Positions 51,173 through 59,159 of a stretch of DNA of 64,000 nt are shown here, one piece after another. The notes under the pieces are model-generated. The model was not told where the DNA came from, ran no database searches, and was given only the letters and a program-made list of their open reading frames with translations. The position numbers and the translations under genes are program-made. Every line of letters starts with the position of its first letter. Within the stretch, counting starts at the first letter, position 1. The DNA is from Sulfurovum riftiae (GTDB lineage: Bacteria; Campylobacterota; Campylobacteria; Campylobacterales; Sulfurovaceae): NCBI RefSeq assembly GCF_001595645.1, contig NZ_LNKT01000045.1, positions 93,472 through 157,471 of the forward strand, in the 5' to 3' direction.

Positions 51173-52108
51173 CTATTTCCTGCTCCGTTCTATAAAGTCT
51201 TCTTCTGTTTCATTATCGTTAAGCTGTGTTGTTTTGAAGCTGAACTGAGGTTCTGGTGTCAAATGGAAATCATACCCCTTCACCGCTTCCCTCATACGCT
51301 CTTCAAGATGTATCGCATGTTCCTGGTCCGCAAGCGGCATAAGGACTGCAAAATGGTCATCATCGTAACGGCATACAGTGTCACTGTCCCGGGTTACCGT
51401 ACTGAGTATATGTGCTGTCTTCTGGGCAAGATACTTTTGCTGCTTCGCATCATAGGTACCAAAATTATCGACCGACAAAAAGAACATCGAGAGCGGACTG
51501 TTCTCCCTTTTGGCTCTTGCCACTGTGGTATGAAGCTCCGCAAGGAAATACTTCTGGTTGAACAGATGCGTGTCATGGTCGTGAATGGCATGTTTTTTCA
51601 TCTGCTTGTGGATGTAGACCCTTACAAGGTAGATCATAAGCAGGGCGAGTATCATGGCCGCAAACAGACTGATGTAAAAGACGTTGATGATCTTTTTCTG
51701 TTTCATATAAACCATTTTTTCAATATTTACTGCCATATTTTCAGCCAAGTCGTAACATTTTTCGTTTTGTGTTGAAGAACCCTCTTTGTATGTGCTCCAA
51801 CAAGCATTTATTTTTGAAAAGTCTTCGGAAAGTGTATTTGCTCCTATATAAAGTTCGGAATCATTATTTTTAGCAGTCCAAAGAGATAATACAGTGAGTG
51901 TTTTATCGATCTGCTGTATCATCTGCTGATCTTTTTTGTTTGCAGCATGTTCCATTGCACCTGCAATCCAAGAGCTTTGACGCACAATTTTCGTATCTTG
52001 CTGCATGGTTTTAAACGATGAATAAACAAAGTAAAAACTGAAAGGTAGAATAAGAACTACCAAGTAAAGTAAAAGTGTTATTCTGAATGATGACCATTCT
52101 TTTGGCAT
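51173..52108 (-). CDS. Membrane protein with degenerate GGDEF domain
   Basis: 311 aa from ATG 52108 (AAAGGAGA upstream). An upstream extension to 52201 has no good site. Membrane helices at about 10-32 and 150-172 flank a periplasmic helical sensor region. The C-terminal GGDEF-like domain has the active-site loop RYDDDHFAVL in place of RYGGDEFAVL, so cyclase activity is probably lost. It may act as a c-di-GMP effector or scaffold. Adjacent to the pseudopilin genes. Confidence 0.85.
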   Translation of the reverse strand: MPKEWSSFRITLLLYLVVLILPFSFYFVYSSFKTMQQDTKIVRQSSWIAGAMEHAANKKDQQMIQQIDKTLTVLSLWTAKNNDSELYIGANTLSEDFSKINACWSTYKEGSSTQNEKCYDLAENMAVNIEKMVYMKQKKIINVFYISLFAAMILALLMIYLVRVYIHKQMKKHAIHDHDTHLFNQKYFLAELHTTVARAKRENSPLSMFFLSVDNFGTYDAKQQKYLAQKTAHILSTVTRDSDTVCRYDDDHFAVLMPLADQEHAIHLEERMREAVKGYDFHLTPEPQFSFKTTQLNDNETEEDFIERSRK

Positions 52109-52142
52109 AAAATCTCCTTTAATTAATATATTTTGATCCACA

Positions 52143-52568
52143 TTATCTGCTAATTCCTTTTCCGCCAAACTTGTAATGCCTTGCCAAATGTCCACCGACA
52201 TTGTCTATGTCTGCACAGTAGATATCGGCAGCAGGATTTGTTGTAACATTCAGTTCCCCGGGGGGCAAGCCCCCATTTGGGGGATATGTAATAATGTAAC
52301 ATTTTGTATTTTTTGGCTCACAAGAGGTTGGATGATTTGTATCGTTATAATCCCGACCTGTTGCGGTATAATGTGAACTTATGTCTCTAACGCATACACC
52401 CATATTATGCACGGTAGTAGAAAGTTTTGCGTCATCTCTTGTTGCGGCAAGCCTCGGTAATGCCATTGCCGCCAAAATACCGATGACGATAATGATAAAA
52501 ATAAGTTCTATCAGTGTCCAGCCTGCCCTCATTGTGACAGATGTTTTATTTTGATAATAAAGCTTCAA
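52143..52568 (-). CDS. Type II secretion/type IV pilus pseudopilin (minus strand)
   Basis: 141 aa from TTG 52568 (GGGGGAG upstream). Prepilin leader ending MRAG, then W-T-L-I-E-L-IF with Glu at +5, hydrophobic helix, and LPRLAATRDDAK. Cleaved by prepilin peptidase. The C-terminal Cys residues may form a disulfide. It is the inverted member of a four-gene pseudopilin family. Confidence 0.85.
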   Translation of the reverse strand: MKLYYQNKTSVTMRAGWTLIELIFIIIVIGILAAMALPRLAATRDDAKLSTTVHNMGVCVRDISSHYTATGRDYNDTNHPTSCEPKNTKCYIITYPPNGGLPPGELNVTTNPAADIYCADIDNVGGHLARHYKFGGKGISR

Positions 52569-52744
52569 TTTATCTCCCCCTCTCATATTATTAAAGTATC
52601 TACTATATTTCACACAATTGTCAGTAAATACACTCCTTTTGTTATTATATCAGGTTTTTTTAATATTCTCCAAAGCTTTTAATAAGTAAAATTAGAGTGG
52701 ACCAATTATTGAATTGGTACTAAATTTATTTTCAGGAGTTAATC

Positions 52745-53176
52745 ATGAACAACATGAGACGCGGATTCACAATGATCGAATTGATCTTTGTAATTGTAAT
52801 TATCGGTATTTTGGCAGCGGTTGCCATTCCAAAACTGGCAGCGACAAGAGACGATGCAAAAGTTTCAAAAGGTGTTGCTAACCTTAAAACATGTATTACG
52901 GATATCGGTGCAGCTTATACTGCAAGAGGGAAAGAAGGTAATGATACAGCAGCATGTGAAGCTGTAGTACAGGATGGATGTTTCTTAGTGACGGCAGCAG
53001 GTGAAACAGCTACAACAGGACAAGATGGAAATATTACAGTAAAGGCTTTAACTGGAGCTAATAGTAGTGAGACATGGTGTAAAGAAGCTGCTACTGTTTC
53101 AAAAGATCAGAATTTAAGTACTGGTACTACTACAGCATATACCCATGAGTTTGGTGGAGCAAGAGTTGTAAGATAA
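52745..53176 (+). CDS. Pseudopilin, class II prepilin
   Basis: 143 aa. Leader MNNMRRG, then FTMIELIFVIVIIGILAAVA, and PKLAATRDDAKVSKGVANLK. Two Cys pairs in the globular part (CITDIG, CEAV, CFLV, WCKEA). Strong AGGAGTT RBS. AT-rich. A hairpin repeat follows at 53191. Confidence 0.92.
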   Translation: MNNMRRGFTMIELIFVIVIIGILAAVAIPKLAATRDDAKVSKGVANLKTCITDIGAAYTARGKEGNDTAACEAVVQDGCFLVTAAGETATTGQDGNITVKALTGANSSETWCKEAATVSKDQNLSTGTTTAYTHEFGGARVVR

Positions 53177-53190
53177 GATTCTTTATCTCG

Positions 53191-53211
53191 TTCCCACGCG
53201 TGGCGTGGGAA
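53191..53211. repeat. Palindromic repeat TTCCCACGC-GTG-GCGTGGGAA
   Basis: Perfect 9-bp stem preceded by CTCG and followed by TGCATA. From memory, very similar palindromes are dispersed in many proteobacterial genomes. It may also serve as terminator for the pseudopilin gene 15 bp upstream. Confidence 0.6.
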
Positions 53212-53307
53212 TGCATATTGCAATAAAAATTACAAAATAAATTATTTATATATTCTCAATTTATTTTCTAATATTTATATACCCCATCTTTTTCAAGAAG
53301 GACAGAT

Positions 53308-53769
53308 ATCAAAAATAGTTCACATAAAAAAGCATTCACAATGATAGAGCTGATCTTTGTGATAGTCATTATCGGTATATTAGCTGCAGTTGCAGTCCCG
53401 AAATTGGCAGCGACAAGAGACGATGCAAAGATCTCGGCACTTGCCAAGAATGTGACCATTGGGGCAAATGAAATAGCGTCATATGCACTTGCCAATGGGA
53501 AGACAGAATCTGATTTTACACTGATGTCGAATGCCGTTGCAGGAATGGTCGGTAGAGGAGAGGCAGTACAAAGTGGCAGTATTCTCAATATCAAGATAAA
53601 TGACACAGCAGATTGTTTGATAATGGAAATTAATACAACTACAGCCGATTCCAACCTGACTATCAGCTATGGCAATGCGGGAACTGATGGTATCTGTCAA
53701 GGATTGCAAGATACAGTGGATGATGAAAAATATCCTATTCCTTTAACAGGTAGCAGAGTAAAAAAATAG
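53308..53769 (+). CDS. Pseudopilin whose only well-placed start is AUC
   Basis: 153 aa if read from ATC 53308. The leader KNSSHKKA is directly followed by FTMIELIFVIVIIGILAAVA and PKLAATRDDAK, so the leader is intact. No ATG/GTG/TTG occurs in frame between the upstream stop (53269) and the ATG inside FTMIEL. AAGGA lies 5 nt before the ATC. Either AUC is used, the ATG has mutated and the gene is silent, or initiation is at the internal ATG, which would remove the leader. Confidence 0.75.
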   Translation: MKNSSHKKAFTMIELIFVIVIIGILAAVAVPKLAATRDDAKISALAKNVTIGANEIASYALANGKTESDFTLMSNAVAGMVGRGEAVQSGSILNIKINDTADCLIMEINTTTADSNLTISYGNAGTDGICQGLQDTVDDEKYPIPLTGSRVKK

Positions 53770-53882
53770 CCTATTCTTATTTTTCTAAAATTTTCTAAAA
53801 TGCACAATACATAATAGCAATACTTTTATGATATAATAATAAAAAAGTGGAATATATTTATACACTGTTAAAAAGGGTTAGA

Positions 53883-54356
53883 ATGCAGGTGTCTTCAAAA
53901 AAAGCGTTTACAATGATAGAATTGATCTTTGTGATAGTGGTGATTGGTATATTATCGGCCATTGCCATACCAAAATTGGCTGCTACACGGGATGATGCGA
54001 CCATTACAAAGGCTATTGCAACCATCGGAGCTGTGCGTAGTTCTGTGGCTACAGAGAGGCAGAAGCGTATTTTAAGAGGAGATTTTGATCATCCGATTAC
54101 ATCACTTCATAATGGAACAAATACAGTTTTTGATGTTTTCAATCAAGACAAGGATGGAAAACGTAATCCTGTATTGGAGACAACTATATATGATTGTAAT
54201 AAAGTTGGAAAAAGTACAGGATGTTGGCAAGTAGTCAATACAAATGAATATAGATTTGTCATGCCAGATGGGAGTAATGTTGATTTTAACTTGACTAAGA
54301 GCAGGTTTACCTGCAAAGACCCATCAAGTGCGAACTGTATACTTCTGACAAATTAG
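53883..54356 (+). CDS. Pseudopilin, class II prepilin
   Basis: 157 aa from ATG 53883. Leader QVSSKKA, then FTMIELIFVIVVIGILSAIA, and PKLAATRDDATI. GTG 53847 would lengthen the leader, but AAAGGG before 53883 fits better. Three Cys in the C-terminal part. The TAG stop overlaps the priA GTG. Confidence 0.88.
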   Translation: MQVSSKKAFTMIELIFVIVVIGILSAIAIPKLAATRDDATITKAIATIGAVRSSVATERQKRILRGDFDHPITSLHNGTNTVFDVFNQDKDGKRNPVLETTIYDCNKVGKSTGCWQVVNTNEYRFVMPDGSNVDFNLTKSRFTCKDPSSANCILLTN

Positions 54357-56194
54357 TGTATTGTTATGTAGTTTCACTTCTCAGGTCAAGCGCACCCGGA
54401 TTGACCTACTCTTCCAAACAATCATTAAAAACAGGCTCTGTTGTTTCAGTCCCTCTGAAAAGCACTCAAAAAGAAGCTGTTGTTGTCAGAGAAGTTGAAA
54501 AGCCTGATTTTGAAACGTCTGAGATCATTTCTGTAACGGATAGATATCATAGTTCTGAACAGATGGAGATTGCGAAATTTATTTCTGAATATTATTTCTC
54601 TTCGTTTTCGGAGGCAATTTCTTTATTTTTGCCCTTTAGGCAAAAAAGCGTTCAGCGTTCAGCGTTCAGCGTTCAGGTTAAACCTCAGTTATCTTTTCCT
54701 CAGCAAAAAGCCTATGACCAGCTCTTACAAAAAGAGAGAGCTTTGCTTTTCGGTGTGACAGGTTCGGGGAAAACAGAAATTTTTATTTCTTTGATGGCAA
54801 AGATGCTGGAAGAGGGTAAAACATCCATTTTTTTGATGCCGGAGATCTCCCTGACGCCGCAAATGGAGAAACGTCTGAAGGTCTATTTCGGGGATGCGGT
54901 GGCGATGTGGCACTCCAAGATCACGAAGAAGAAAAAAGAAAGTATTCTCGCAGGCATTGAAGAAGGCAGGATCAGAATCATTGCAGGTGCCAGATCGGCT
55001 CTCTTTGTTCCGCTTCCCGATTTGGGATTGATCATCGTGGATGAGGAGCATGACGACTCGTACAAGGCACAGACCAGACCGCGGTATCATGCACGGGATG
55101 TGACTGTTCTGATGGGGCAGAAACTGGGTGCAAAAGTCGTATTGGCCTCGGCGACACCTTCCGTAACGAGCTACTACAAGTATGATGTGGTCAAGCTGGA
55201 AAAACCCTATGTTGAAACGAAGAAATCGTATCGCTTCATAGCGGGAGACAGCATCAGTGCGCCGATCTTGAAAGCATTGCATCAAAATTTTTTACAGAAG
55301 GACCAGTCCCTTCTTTTTCTGCCGACAAGAGGGAATTTCAAGTATCTTTACTGCGAACAGTGCGGCAAGACTCATCTCTGTCCCTACTGCTCTGTAGGGA
55401 TGGCTCTGCACAGGAAGCATCGGCATCTGAAATGCCACTACTGCAACTTCACCGAAGCCATTGTCGATACCTGTACGCACTGTGGACATACACCACTCAA
55501 GAGTGAACGTATGGGGACGGTGGAAGCCATCGAGACGATCTCCTCAACGATCGAAGGTATTCAGATAGAGCAGTTCGACAAAGACAGTATTACGACGGCA
55601 AAGAGACTCAAAGAGGCACTCAGGCGTTTTGAGAGTGGAGAGAGTCACCTTCTGCTTGGAACACAGATGCTGAGCAAAGGGCATGACTATGCGAACATTA
55701 CGCTCTCCGTGATCATGGGGTTGGATTATATATTGGGGCTGGCAGATTACCGGGCGAGAGAACGGGCGATGTCCCTGCTTTTTCAGATAGCGGGGCGAAG
55801 CGGAAGGGCCAAAGAGGCGAATGTGATAGTACAGACAGGGGATGCGGAATTTTTCAAAACGTATCTGAATGACTATGAAGATTTCATCAAAGACGAACTG
55901 GCATTCCTGGAGATGGCAGGGTATCCTCCTTTTGTCTCCCTGGCACGCATTCTCATTGCGCATAAAGATGAGGCAAAAGCAGGAAAGATCACTCTGGATA
56001 CCGTTACCAAACTCAAAGTATTTGAAGAGATCGAGATCGTGGGGCACGGGAAAGCACCGGTGGAGCGGATCGCCAATAAATTTAGATTCCAGATTTTGCT
56101 CAGAGCAAAAAACAGAGTACCGTTGTTAAAAGCACTGCACAGTGTAGACTGTAGAGAGATCGAGATTGATATGGACCCGGTCGAATTTTCATAA
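54356..56194 (+). CDS. priA: Primosomal replication protein N' (PriA helicase)
   Basis: 612 aa, GTG start overlapping the pilin stop. Helicase Walker [16 protein letters not shown] motif IIVDEEHDD, and zinc-binding Cys set (CEQCGKTHLCPYC, CHYCNFTEAIVDTCTHCG). Restarts stalled forks by loading DnaB. The linker between the N-terminal and helicase domains contains four tandem AGCGTTC heptamers (54647-54674) that encode SVQRSAFSVQ. Gain or loss of one unit would shift the frame. Confidence 0.95.
   Translation: MYCYVVSLLRSSAPGLTYSSKQSLKTGSVVSVPLKSTQKEAVVVREVEKPDFETSEIISVTDRYHSSEQMEIAKFISEYYFSSFSEAISLFLPFRQKSVQRSAFSVQVKPQLSFPQQKAYDQLLQKERALLFGVTGSGKTEIFISLMAKMLEEGKTSIFLMPEISLTPQMEKRLKVYFGDAVAMWHSKITKKKKESILAGIEEGRIRIIAGARSALFVPLPDLGLIIVDEEHDDSYKAQTRPRYHARDVTVLMGQKLGAKVVLASATPSVTSYYKYDVVKLEKPYVETKKSYRFIAGDSISAPILKALHQNFLQKDQSLLFLPTRGNFKYLYCEQCGKTHLCPYCSVGMALHRKHRHLKCHYCNFTEAIVDTCTHCGHTPLKSERMGTVEAIETISSTIEGIQIEQFDKDSITTAKRLKEALRRFESGESHLLLGTQMLSKGHDYANITLSVIMGLDYILGLADYRARERAMSLLFQIAGRSGRAKEANVIVQTGDAEFFKTYLNDYEDFIKDELAFLEMAGYPPFVSLARILIAHKDEAKAGKITLDTVTKLKVFEEIEIVGHGKAPVERIANKFRFQILLRAKNRVPLLKALHSVDCREIEIDMDPVEFS
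54647..54674 (+). repeat. Heptamer tandem array (AGCGTTC)4 inside priA
   Basis: Four perfect units in the coding sequence. It follows TTTTGCC...GGCAAAA, a small inverted repeat. Confidence 0.88.
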
Positions 56195-56210
56195 ACAAAC
56201 AAGCGGCTGT

Positions 56211-56370
56211 GTAGGGTCGGTTTACCGACCAGGCAAAATGAATATACATGGCGGTCGGTAAACCGACCCTACGCAAAATGAAGATATTTTGGATAAAATA
56301 CAAGAATTGTAGGGTCGGTTTACCGACCAATTAAAATAAATATACGTGGTGGTCGGTAAACCGACCCTGC
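56211..56370. repeat. Two tandem REPINs, type A (four units)
   Basis: Units at 56211-56230, 56253-56272 (inverted), 56309-56328 and 56351-56370 (inverted, head decayed to CTGC). The two 22 bp spacers resemble each other (AAAATGAATATAC versus AAAATAAATATAC), so the 60 bp unit was duplicated as a whole. Fills the gap between priA and ispG. The ispG start follows 7 bp later. Confidence 0.85.
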
Positions 56371-56376
56371 GGACAG

Positions 56377-57450
56377 ATGGATAATTTGAAAGAACGTGTC
56401 AAAACAAAAAAAATATTTGTCGGTGATGTTGCGGTAGGCGGTGATGCACCCATCTCCGTGCAGTCGATGACCTACTCCGATACACGTGATGTAGCAGCAA
56501 CAGTAGAACAGATCAACCGTCTGCATTTTGCCGGGGCCGATATGGTACGTGTGGCAGTACCGGAAATGGAAGATGCCCTGGCACTTCAGGCGATAAAGGA
56601 GCAGATCTCCCTGCCGTTGATCGCAGATATACACTTTAACTACAAACTGGCACTCGAAGCGGCGAAGTGGGTGGATTGCATACGCTTCAATCCGGGGAAT
56701 ATAGGTGAGAAAGGACGTATCAAAGAGATTGTCAAGGCATGCCAGGAACGTGACCTTCCTATCCGTATCGGGGTGAATGCCGGTTCTTTGGAGAAAGAGT
56801 TCGACCAGAAGTATGGTGCGACGGCTGAGGGTATGGTGGCAAGTGCGGAGTACAACATCAAATTCCTTGAAGATCTCGGGTTTACCGATATCAAGGTCTC
56901 GCTCAAAGCCTCCGATGTGGACAGAACGGTGGATGCCTACAGGATGCTGCGTCCCAAAAATGCATATCCGTTCCATCTGGGTGTTACCGAGGCGGGAACA
57001 ATCTTTCATGCAACAGTGAAATCGGCGATCGGTCTTGGTACCCTATTGCTTGACGGTATTGGTGATACGTTGCGCGTTTCCATTACCGGCGAACTCGAAG
57101 AGGAGATCAAGGTAGGCAAAGCCATTTTGAAAGACTCCGGACGTGTACAGGAGGGGCTGAATATCATCTCCTGCCCGACCTGCGGGCGTATCGAGGCGGA
57201 CCTTGTCTCTGCTGTGGCTGAGGTTGAGAAGCGGACAGCACATATCAAGACCCCGATGGATGTTTCGGTGATGGGGTGTGTGGTCAATGCCATCGGGGAA
57301 GCGAAACATGCGGATGTGGCCATTGCCTACGGCAAGGGGGCAGGGCTTGTGATGGTCAAGGGTGAAGTGGTCGCCAGGCTGCCGGAGAGTGAATTGGTAG
57401 ACCGGTTTGTCCAGGAAGTAGAGAATTTTGCAAAGCAAAATTCTAAGTGA
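56377..57450 (+). CDS. ispG: 4-hydroxy-3-methylbut-2-enyl diphosphate synthase
   Basis: 357 aa. MEP-pathway TIM barrel plus Fe-S domain: [24 protein letters not shown], then [12 protein letters not shown] and [17 protein letters not shown], which provide the [4Fe-4S] Cys. C-terminus ENFAKQNSK is encoded by a small palindrome (AATTTTGC/GCAAAATT). Confidence 0.96.
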   Translation: MDNLKERVKTKKIFVGDVAVGGDAPISVQSMTYSDTRDVAATVEQINRLHFAGADMVRVAVPEMEDALALQAIKEQISLPLIADIHFNYKLALEAAKWVDCIRFNPGNIGEKGRIKEIVKACQERDLPIRIGVNAGSLEKEFDQKYGATAEGMVASAEYNIKFLEDLGFTDIKVSLKASDVDRTVDAYRMLRPKNAYPFHLGVTEAGTIFHATVKSAIGLGTLLLDGIGDTLRVSITGELEEEIKVGKAILKDSGRVQEGLNIISCPTCGRIEADLVSAVAEVEKRTAHIKTPMDVSVMGCVVNAIGEAKHADVAIAYGKGAGLVMVKGEVVARLPESELVDRFVQEVENFAKQNSK

Positions 57451-57477
57451 AGAACTAAGAGTGAAGAGTGAAGAGTT
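57444..57477. repeat. Heptamer array (AGAGTGA)n, degenerate
   Basis: AAGTGAAGAACTAAGAGTGAAG-type heptads continuing to AGAGTTG, about four units, right after the ispG stop. Confidence 0.7.
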
Positions 57478-57479
57478 GT

Positions 57480-57570
57480 GGTATGCTTTTCGTTCGAAAA
57501 GCTTTTTATTGAATGAGGAGAGAATGGATGCATAGTAATAAAATAAAAGCATTGCATAGCAATGCATACC
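57480..57570. repeat. 91-bp inverted-repeat unit GGTATGC...GCATACC with inner hairpins
   Basis: The termini are inverted repeats. Inside are GCTTTTC-GTTC-GAAAAGC (57485-57502) and GCATTGC-ATA-GCAATGC (57549-57565). It is bracketed by heptamer arrays of opposite orientation (GAGTGAA at left, its near-complement CTCATCA at right). MITE-like, non-coding. Confidence 0.6.
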
Positions 57571-57574
57571 AACG

Positions 57575-57595
57575 CTCATCACTCATCACTCATTA
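57575..57595. repeat. Heptamer array (CTCATCA)3
   Basis: CTCATCA, CTCATCA, CTCATTA. A further single CTCATCA follows near 57629. Confidence 0.75.
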
Positions 57596-57641
57596 CCCCA
57601 AGGGCACTTGTCACTTCGTTCGGGCGCACTCATCACTTTTT

Positions 57642-57662
57642 CCATCAAAGGAACTTTGATGG
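57642..57662 (+). promoter_or_regulatory. Hairpin enclosing the dnaB ribosome-binding site and start codon
   Basis: CCATCAAAG-GAA-CTTTGATGG is a perfect 9-bp stem. The Shine-Dalgarno AAAGGA (57648-57653) spans the 5' arm and loop, and the ATG (57659) is in the 3' arm. Folding would hide both. Confidence 0.55.
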
Positions 57663-59095
57663 AAAACATGTATAACCTCAATATCGAGCGTGCGGTACTC
57701 TCTGCGATCATCTTCGATCCGGAGATCTATGAGGAGATCGCTGCAAAGCTTAACCCGCATGATTTCTATCTGCCTTTTCATCAGCATGTCTTTTTGGCAA
57801 TGGAAGAACTAAGCCGGGAAGAAAAACCCATCGATGAAGAATTCATCAAAAGCAGACTGCAGACGATGGGCAAGTTCGATGAGGTAGCGATGCTTGACCT
57901 TCTCTCGGCCAATCCGATCTCCAATACGGCTGCCTATCTGAGCGAGATCAAGGCGAAGTCGAGCAAAAGAGCTTTGGCGACGCTGGCAACGGAGATCAAG
58001 AAGGTTACCATCGAAGATGACCTGCCCGCCGAAGAGGTAATGAACCTTGTAGAGAAGAAACTCTATGAGATCACCCAGAACAACACCAATGAAGATTTCA
58101 GGGAATCCAAGGAGATCACCCTTGCGATGATGGATGAGATCAACCGTCTCAAAGCGTTGGGGAATTCCAAGCTGATCGGTACCGATACGGGATTCAAGAA
58201 TCTTAATGACAAAACATCGGGTTTCGGTAAAGGGGACCTGGTCATAATCGCGGCTAGGCCGGCGATGGGGAAAACGGCACTGGTACTCAATATGGCGCTT
58301 AAGGCTATTGAACGAAATGAAGGGGTGGCTTTCTTTTCTCTGGAGATGCCCGCAGAACAGCTGATGCTCAGGCTGCTTTCTGCAAAGACTTCCATACCTC
58401 TGCAGCAGCTTAGAATTGGGGACCTGCGTGACGAACAGTGGAGCCAGCTCTCTGCTGCGACGGATGAACTCTCCCAGAAGAAACTCTTTGTTGATGACGG
58501 CGGGTATGCGACCATTCACCATGTACGGAGCAAGCTTCGAAAGCTCAAGGCGCAGCATCCGGAGATCTCTGTTGCGATCATTGACTATCTGCAGCTAATG
58601 AGTGGCGAGGGGAAAGAGGGCAGACAGCAGGAGGTCTCTGAGATCTCCAGAGGCTTGAAGCAGCTGGCCAGGGAGCTGCAGATACCTATCGTTGCTCTTT
58701 CCCAGCTCAACCGTGGGCTCGAGGCCAGAGAGAACAAGCGTCCCATGCTTTCGGATCTGCGTGAATCCGGAGCGATCGAGCAGGATGCCGATATTATCCT
58801 CTTTGTTTACCGTGACGATGTCTACCGTGAAGCCAAAGAGAAAGAGAAAGAGATGAAAGCGAAGGCGGAAGGCAAAGAGTATACGTCCGACTTCAGGAAA
58901 AAATCGGAAGAAGAAGCGGAGATCATCATAGGGAAACAGAGGAACGGGCCTACGGGTACGGTCGATCTGATCTTCCAGAAGCAGTACACGCGTTTTGTGG
59001 ATGCTTCGCACTCCCCGGCTTTTGAAGTCGTTTATGAAGAGAGTGATATTCCTGCCAATACAGGCAATATCTCCGTGGATATGCCGCCGATCTGA
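57659..59095 (+). CDS. dnaB: Replicative DNA helicase
   Basis: 478 aa from ATG 57659. N-terminal domain (NIERAVLSAIIFDPE), linker, and RecA-like helicase domain with Walker A ARPAMGKTAL, FSLEMPAEQLMLRLL, Walker B VAIIDYLQLM, and DLRESGAIEQDADIILFVYR. Unwinds DNA at the fork. A second ATG at 57668 would also give a plausible start. The frame back to 57608 is non-coding repeat. Confidence 0.95.
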   Translation: MENMYNLNIERAVLSAIIFDPEIYEEIAAKLNPHDFYLPFHQHVFLAMEELSREEKPIDEEFIKSRLQTMGKFDEVAMLDLLSANPISNTAAYLSEIKAKSSKRALATLATEIKKVTIEDDLPAEEVMNLVEKKLYEITQNNTNEDFRESKEITLAMMDEINRLKALGNSKLIGTDTGFKNLNDKTSGFGKGDLVIIAARPAMGKTALVLNMALKAIERNEGVAFFSLEMPAEQLMLRLLSAKTSIPLQQLRIGDLRDEQWSQLSAATDELSQKKLFVDDGGYATIHHVRSKLRKLKAQHPEISVAIIDYLQLMSGEGKEGRQQEVSEISRGLKQLARELQIPIVALSQLNRGLEARENKRPMLSDLRESGAIEQDADIILFVYRDDVYREAKEKEKEMKAKAEGKEYTSDFRKKSEEEAEIIIGKQRNGPTGTVDLIFQKQYTRFVDASHSPAFEVVYEESDIPANTGNISVDMPPI

Positions 59096-59117
59096 TGTTG
59101 TATCCTATGGAGATCGT

Positions 59118-59142
59118 GTAGGTCGTAATCGTCGATTACGAC
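59118..59142. repeat. REP-like unit, type D (GTAG + GTCGTAATC/GATTACGAC)
   Basis: GTAG head plus perfect 9-bp stem with loop GTC, between dnaB and comEC. The core ATC-GTC-GAT recalls type C at 44552. Confidence 0.65.
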
Positions 59143-59159
59143 ATGTCATTGTATGAAAG

